The notes under the pieces are model-generated. The model did not search any database and was not told the origin of the DNA. It saw nothing but the letters and a program-made list of their open reading frames with translations. 25,172 nt of DNA from an uncultured Eubacteriales bacterium (GTDB lineage Bacteria > Bacillota > Clostridia > Oscillospirales > Oscillospiraceae). The stretch is taken from assembly GCA_900544295.1 (NCBI GenBank), contig UQUO01000028.1:1-25172 (forward strand). Reading direction: 5' to 3'. How positions within the stretch are numbered: position 1 is the first letter of the stretch; each line of letters begins with the position of its first letter. Below are positions 21,372 through 25,172 of the stretch, one piece after another. A program made the position numbers and the translations under genes.

Positions 21372-22628
21372 TTGTCCGAAAAGATTACCGCCAAACTGCG
21401 CGCTGCGGTCAGGTTCCTGCGCGTTTTTGCAAAATGGCTCGTCATAGCCTCTGTCACCGGGGCTGTCGGCGGGCTCATAGGCGCGGCCTTCCACCTGAGC
21501 GTGGACGGCGCCAACGGGCTGCGCGCGAGCTTCCCCTGGCTGCTCTGGCTCCTGCCCGCCATAGGCGTGCTCATCGCCCTCATCTACCGCTATACCCACC
21601 TTGAGAGCGAGGGCACCAACGCCGTCATAGACTCCATCCACCTGGGCGAGCGCATACCCCTCGCCCTTGTGCCGGTCATCTTCGCCTCCACGGTGCTGAC
21701 CCACCTCGGCGGCGGCTCCGCGGGCCGCGAGGGCGCGGCGCTGCAGATAGGCGGCGGCCTCGGCTGGAGCCTCGGCCGGCTCTTCCGCCTCGACGACAAG
21801 GACATGCGCCTGGCCACCCTCTGCGGCATGAGCGCCCTCTTCTCCGCCCTCTTCGGCACGCCGCTCACCGCCACGATCTTCGCGCTGGAGGTCATCAGCG
21901 TCGGCGTCGTCTACTACTCCGGGCTCGTACCCTGCCTCACGGCGGCGCTGGCCGCCTACGGGGTCACCCGGCTCTTCGATGTCCCGCCCACGGCCTTCGC
22001 CGCCGCGGCGCCCGGGCTCTCGGCGGGGCTTTTGTGGCGCGTCGCCGTCCTCGGCATCGCCTGCGCGGCCATGAGCATCGTCTTCTGCGTCGTCATGCAC
22101 AGGGGCGAGCACTACATCGCAAAGACCCTCAAAAACCCCTATCTCCGCGCCGCGGCGGGCGGCTTCGCCATCATCGGCCTCACCTGCCTCTGCGGCACGA
22201 CGGACTACAACGGCGCGGGCATGGAGCTCATCGAGCGCGCCATAGAGCGCGGCGAGGCCGAGCCCGCGGCCTTCGCGCTGAAGCTGGTCTTCACCGCGGT
22301 CACGCTCGGCTGCGGCTTCCGGGGCGGCGAGGTCGTGCCGACCTTCTTCATCGGCGCGACGCTTGGCTGCGTGCTTGGGCCGCTGCTCGGCATACCTGCG
22401 GGCTTTGCCGCCGCGGTGGGCCTCGTCGCCCTCTTCTGCGGGGCGGTGAACTGCCCCGTGGCCTCCATCGTCCTGGCCGTGGAGCTCTTCGGCTCCGGCG
22501 GCGTCGTCTACTTCGCCGTGGCCTGCGCCATCTCATACATGCTCTCGGGCTACACCGGGCTCTACAGCAGCCAGAAGATCATGTACTCCAAGCTCCGCGC
22601 CGAGTTCATCGACATCCACGCCAGGTGA
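21372..22628 (+). CDS. CLC-family anion channel/transporter
   Basis: The protein has 418 residues from a TTG at 21372 (GGAGGG 7 nt upstream); an in-frame TTG at 21354 is the alternative. Signature regions: GGGSAGREGAALQIGGGLG with the gating glutamate of the GREG motif, FSALFGTPLTATIFALEVI, and GFRGGEVVPTFFIGATLG, the second ion-pathway loop. About ten or more hydrophobic segments fit the CLC fold; no cytoplasmic CBS domains are present. The family includes Cl-/H+ and F-/H+ antiporters. The GSAGREG form and the absence of an obvious central tyrosine at the usual position would be compatible with a fluoride-type member, but I cannot decide this by eye. It is tail to tail with the DUF362 gene with one base between them. 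Confidence 0.85.
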   Translation: MSEKITAKLRAAVRFLRVFAKWLVIASVTGAVGGLIGAAFHLSVDGANGLRASFPWLLWLLPAIGVLIALIYRYTHLESEGTNAVIDSIHLGERIPLALVPVIFASTVLTHLGGGSAGREGAALQIGGGLGWSLGRLFRLDDKDMRLATLCGMSALFSALFGTPLTATIFALEVISVGVVYYSGLVPCLTAALAAYGVTRLFDVPPTAFAAAAPGLSAGLLWRVAVLGIACAAMSIVFCVVMHRGEHYIAKTLKNPYLRAAAGGFAIIGLTCLCGTTDYNGAGMELIERAIERGEAEPAAFALKLVFTAVTLGCGFRGGEVVPTFFIGATLGCVLGPLLGIPAGFAAAVGLVALFCGAVNCPVASIVLAVELFGSGGVVYFAVACAISYMLSGYTGLYSSQKIMYSKLRAEFIDIHAR

Positions 22629-22629
22629 C

Positions 22630-23766
22630 TCAGCGCGAGAGCAGCCGCGCCAGCAGCGGCCGGTGTACGCTGACCGCCCCCTTCGGGCAGAACTCCTGAC
22701 AGCAGAAGCAGCGGATGCAGCTCCGGCTGTTTATATGCGCCTTCCCCTTCCTGAGCGCTGCGGCCCCCGCGGGGCAGACCTCCGCGCACTTGCCGCAGCC
22801 GACGCACTTTCCCGCGTCCACCTTCGGCCCCGTGCCGAAGTTGCGGCGCAGGAAGGCGTTCACGAAGGGGAAGGTTTTTTTGAAGGTGATGTCCGCCGGG
22901 GCGGGCAGCTTCTCGAAGTCCGGAAGGGCGAAGGCGGCGGGGTCGCCGCTTATTTTGAGCTCCGAGGCGCTCGCCGGGCAGAGCCCGCGGCGTATGGCCG
23001 CCGCGACCGTGGGCAGGGCGGCCGGCTCGAAGCCTATGAGCCCCGCGCAGACGAGGTCCGCGTTGAAGGGCGTGTCCGCCGCGAGGAGCGCGCCCATGTG
23101 CCGGGGTTTGCCCTGCGTCGGGCCGTTGCCCTCCATGCAGAGCACCGCGTCCACCAGCGTGAGCCGGGGCTTTATGCAGGCCGCCAGGTCGCAGAGCATG
23201 TCGCAGAAGTCCTCGGTCCTGGGGTGCATGTAGTGGAACTCCGGCTTGCGCGTGCCGGGGATGACGCCGAAGAAATTTTTCACCGCGCAGGTCATGCCGG
23301 CCATGGCGTGGGTCTTGAGCTTGGCGAAATCGATTATGGCGTCGGCCTCCAGCAGCCAGGCGGTGCAGGGGAAGCTCTTCACCGTGCCGCCCTCCGGGAA
23401 GGCGACCTCCCGCACGGAGTAGTCGGAGTTCAGGCGCGCGCCCGCGGCCTCGACTGCGTGCATGCCCGTGCCGGAGTAAATGCCGCCCACCCAGGCCGCC
23501 GTGAAGGGGCCGCCGGGGCTGTCCCCCACCGTCACGGCCGCCCCGCGCTCCGTGAGCAGGCGGCAGAGCTCCGTCACGAGTACGGGGTGCGTCGCCGCCG
23601 CCGTCTCCGGCTTCATGCGCGCGACGAGGTTGGCCTTCACGGCTATCTTCATGCCCGGCTCCACCCAGCCGAGGCCGCCCAGCGGCTCCAGCGCGGCCAG
23701 CAGCGCCGCGCGCGCCGTCTCCGGCGCGTAATCCGGGCAGGGAACGATCGAGACATTAACGCACAT
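22630..23766 (-). CDS. DUF362 protein with C-terminal 2x[4Fe-4S] ferredoxin domain
   Basis: The protein has 378 residues from the ATG at 23766; GGGGGT lies upstream and the promoter ends just before it. An ATG at 23781 is possible; the open frame further upstream overlaps the aminotransferase gene and is not real. Residues 1-~300 are the DUF362 domain (KIAVKANLV, VTVGDSPGGP, ADAIIDFAKLKTHAMAGMTCAVKNFFGVIPG). The last ~60 carry two cluster motifs, CVGCGKCAEVCPAG and CIRCFCCQEFCPKGA. DUF362-ferredoxin proteins are widespread in anaerobes and of unproved function, presumably redox or cluster-related. It is divergent from the branched-chain aminotransferase gene and shows no signal peptide. Confidence 0.85.
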   Translation of the reverse strand: MCVNVSIVPCPDYAPETARAALLAALEPLGGLGWVEPGMKIAVKANLVARMKPETAAATHPVLVTELCRLLTERGAAVTVGDSPGGPFTAAWVGGIYSGTGMHAVEAAGARLNSDYSVREVAFPEGGTVKSFPCTAWLLEADAIIDFAKLKTHAMAGMTCAVKNFFGVIPGTRKPEFHYMHPRTEDFCDMLCDLAACIKPRLTLVDAVLCMEGNGPTQGKPRHMGALLAADTPFNADLVCAGLIGFEPAALPTVAAAIRRGLCPASASELKISGDPAAFALPDFEKLPAPADITFKKTFPFVNAFLRRNFGTGPKVDAGKCVGCGKCAEVCPAGAAALRKGKAHINSRSCIRCFCCQEFCPKGAVSVHRPLLARLLSR

Positions 23767-23793
23767 TACGGATACCCCCATGGATTTTTGTAT

Positions 23794-23848
23794 ATAATAA
23801 CCTAAAATATTTCCCAGCGCAAGTTTATCTATTGCAATATCTCCAAAA
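23794..23848. promoter_or_regulatory. Divergent promoters for the DUF362 and aminotransferase genes
   Basis: Leftward: TTGCGC (minus strand, 23817-23822), 17-base spacer, TATTAT (23794-23799). Rightward, a weaker candidate is TTGCAA near 23833 with TAACAT 16 bases later. The rightward transcript has a GC-rich leader of about 70 nt with a small stem (CCGCGC/GCGCGG near 23875-23900); I see no T-box. Confidence 0.5.
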
Positions 23849-23932
23849 CGTGGTAACATTAAAAAGGGGGAGCCTCCGCGCAAGAGAGAGGCGCGGCCGG
23901 CCCGCCGAAACTCTGAGGGAAGGAACGATAAA

Positions 23933-25003
23933 ATGGAAGAAATTAAAATAACCAGAACCACCGCCCCCAAGGAAAAGACCCCGTCCGACAAGCTCGGCTT
24001 CGGCAAGGTTTTCTCGGACCACATGTTCCTCATGAATTACGACGAGGGCCAGGGCTGGCACGACCCGCGCATAGTCCCCTACGGCCCCATTGAGCTCATG
24101 CCCTGCGCCAACGTCCTGCACTACGCGCAGGAGATATTCGAGGGCCTGAAGGCCTACCGCACGGCCGACGGCGTCGTCCAGCTGTTCCGCCCGACGGAGA
24201 ACATTGCGCGCATGAACAACTCCGCGGCGCGTATGTGCATCCCGCACATCCCCGAGGACATCTATCTTGAGGGCCTGAAGAAGATCGTCGAGGTGGACGC
24301 GGACTGGGTCCCGCACGAGTTCGGCACCTCGCTGTACCTGCGCCCCTTCGTCATAGCGACGGACGCGGTGCTGGGCGTGCACGCCGGGCACCACTATCTC
24401 TTCTGCATCATATGCTCCCCCTCGGGCAGCTACTATGCCGAGGGCATCAACCCGGTCAAGATCATGATCGAGAGCCGGGACGTGCGCGCGGTGCGCGGCG
24501 GCACGGGCTTTGCCAAGTGCGGCGGCAACTATGCGGCCTCGATGCGCGCGGGCCAGGAGGCCGAGAAGAAGGGCTTCTCCCAGGTGCTGTGGCTTGACGG
24601 CGTGGAGATGAAGTACATAGAAGAGGTCGGCGCGATGAACGTCATGTTCAAGATAGACGGCAAGATAGTCACGCCGGACATCTCGGGCGGCACGGTCCTG
24701 CCGGGCATCACGCGCAAGAGCTGCATCCAGGTGCTGAAGGACTGGGGCTACGAGGTCGAGGAGCGGCAGCTGTCGGTTGACGAGCTCATCGACGCGGCGG
24801 AGAGCGGACGCCTTGAGGAGGCCTGGGGCTGCGGCACGGCTGCGGTCGTCTCGCCCATCGGCCTGCTGAGCTACAAGGACAAGGACCACATCATAGCGGA
24901 CAACAAGATAGGCCCTGTGACGCAGCGCCTGTACGACGAGCTGACCGGCATCCAGTGGGGCAAGGTGCCCGACACCCGCGGCTGGATAGTGAAGGTCTGC
25001 TGA
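23933..25003 (+). CDS. ilvE: Branched-chain amino acid aminotransferase
   Basis: The protein has 356 residues, the length of the large (eukaryote-like) type II class. Fold type IV motifs: VLHYAQEIFEGLKAYRTADG, QLFRPTENIARMNNSAARMCIP, YLRPFVIATD, and GGTGFAKCGGNYAAS with the PLP lysine at K195. QVLWLDGVEMKYIEEVGAMNVMF and SGGTVLPGITRKS follow in the usual order. It transfers amino groups between leucine, isoleucine or valine and 2-oxoglutarate, as the last step of biosynthesis or the first of catabolism. GGGAAGGA precedes the ATG. It stands alone, with its own terminator, so there is no local pathway context. Confidence 0.95.
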   Translation: MEEIKITRTTAPKEKTPSDKLGFGKVFSDHMFLMNYDEGQGWHDPRIVPYGPIELMPCANVLHYAQEIFEGLKAYRTADGVVQLFRPTENIARMNNSAARMCIPHIPEDIYLEGLKKIVEVDADWVPHEFGTSLYLRPFVIATDAVLGVHAGHHYLFCIICSPSGSYYAEGINPVKIMIESRDVRAVRGGTGFAKCGGNYAASMRAGQEAEKKGFSQVLWLDGVEMKYIEEVGAMNVMFKIDGKIVTPDISGGTVLPGITRKSCIQVLKDWGYEVEERQLSVDELIDAAESGRLEEAWGCGTAAVVSPIGLLSYKDKDHIIADNKIGPVTQRLYDELTGIQWGKVPDTRGWIVKVC

Positions 25004-25021
25004 AGAAGCACCGAATGACCG

Positions 25022-25054
25022 CCCCCGGCGAGCGAGAGCTTGCCGGGGGTTTTT
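25022..25054 (+). terminator. Terminator of ilvE
   Basis: Stem CCCCCGGC...GCCGGGGG (extended inside by AGC/GCT) with a GAGA loop, followed by TTTTT, 18 bp after the stop codon. Confidence 0.9.
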
Positions 25055-25077
25055 GTGTGGGTTTTTGGGGTGGGAGG

Positions 25078-25172
25078 AACTCGCCGTTTTGCTGTTGGTT
25101 GTCTTTACCTTGTGCTGCTGTTCCACCCCATTTCTTTGGTCTTGCCCAAAGAAACGGGGTGGAGCCCCAAAG
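25078..25172 (-). repeat. 95-bp dispersed repeat, right copy (inverted relative to the left copy)
   Basis: Reverse complement of 11-105 with about three differences. The hairpin part is 25123-25162 (arms 25123-25139 and 25146-25162). It abuts the window edge and may continue beyond. Confidence 0.9.

Noticed and set aside
23767..24033. 89-residue N-terminal extension of the DUF362 protein
   Set aside because: Runs antisense through the start of ilvE and across both promoters; the family begins near the ATG at 23766.
1..25172. CRISPR array
   Set aside because: No regularly spaced short direct repeats; the only strong repeats are the inverted 95-bp pair and the 10-bp attachment cores.

Overview
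The window looks like the chromosome of a GC-rich anaerobic gut Firmicute of the Clostridia, plausibly Oscillospiraceae. This is an inference from gene content: PadR/DUF2812 pair, MerR-RDD relic, DUF362-ferredoxin protein, and several Fe-S flavoenzymes of the 2,4-dienoyl-CoA reductase type. No marker gene fixes the taxon.

Layout. (1) 11-105 and 25078-25172 are the two copies of a ~95-bp repeat in inverted orientation; each contains a 17-bp hairpin. (2) 146-1070 is a decayed, frameshifted MerR-RDD membrane regulator. (3) 1212-7042 is a five-gene leftward operon: YdiB-like shikimate/quinate dehydrogenase, MFS transporter, TIM-barrel protein with the metal ligands of 3-dehydroshikimate dehydratases, second YdiB-like dehydrogenase, and an Fe-S/FMN/FAD ene-reductase. 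A divergent LysR gene sits at 7202-8083 with palindromes in the shared promoter region. Together they read as an inducible shikimate/quinate utilisation locus. The ene-reductase could reduce the enone of 3-dehydroshikimate. (4) 8252-8920 is a lipoprotein gene.

(5) 9110-20273 is an integrated mobile element of about 11.15 kb. It is inserted in the anticodon loop of a tRNA-Ser(CGA) gene. The 3' half of the tRNA (with its terminator) lies at 9064-9119. The 5' half (with its promoter) lies at 20264-20306. A 10-bp core, TGATTTCGAG, is present at both junctions, and the joined halves form a complete, well-paired tRNA. The element brings a tyrosine integrase, an excisionase-like protein, a Cro/CI regulator, an IS3-family relic and its own intact tRNA-Ser(CGA) at 20034-20125. 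Its cargo is a metabolic cassette: PucR-type regulator, MFS transporter, a second Fe-S ene-reductase, two tandem DUF3237 proteins and two short-chain dehydrogenases. The element is visibly less GC-rich than its flanks.

(6) 20363-25003 is again GC-rich: autoregulated PadR plus DUF2812 membrane protein, a CLC-family anion channel/transporter, a DUF362 ferredoxin-like protein, and a branched-chain aminotransferase with a terminator.

The most interesting points are the element that splits a tRNA gene while carrying a replacement for it, and two unrelated-looking catabolic loci built around the same class of ene-reductase on either side of the insertion point. All functional statements rest on reading the protein sequences by eye; no database search was run.
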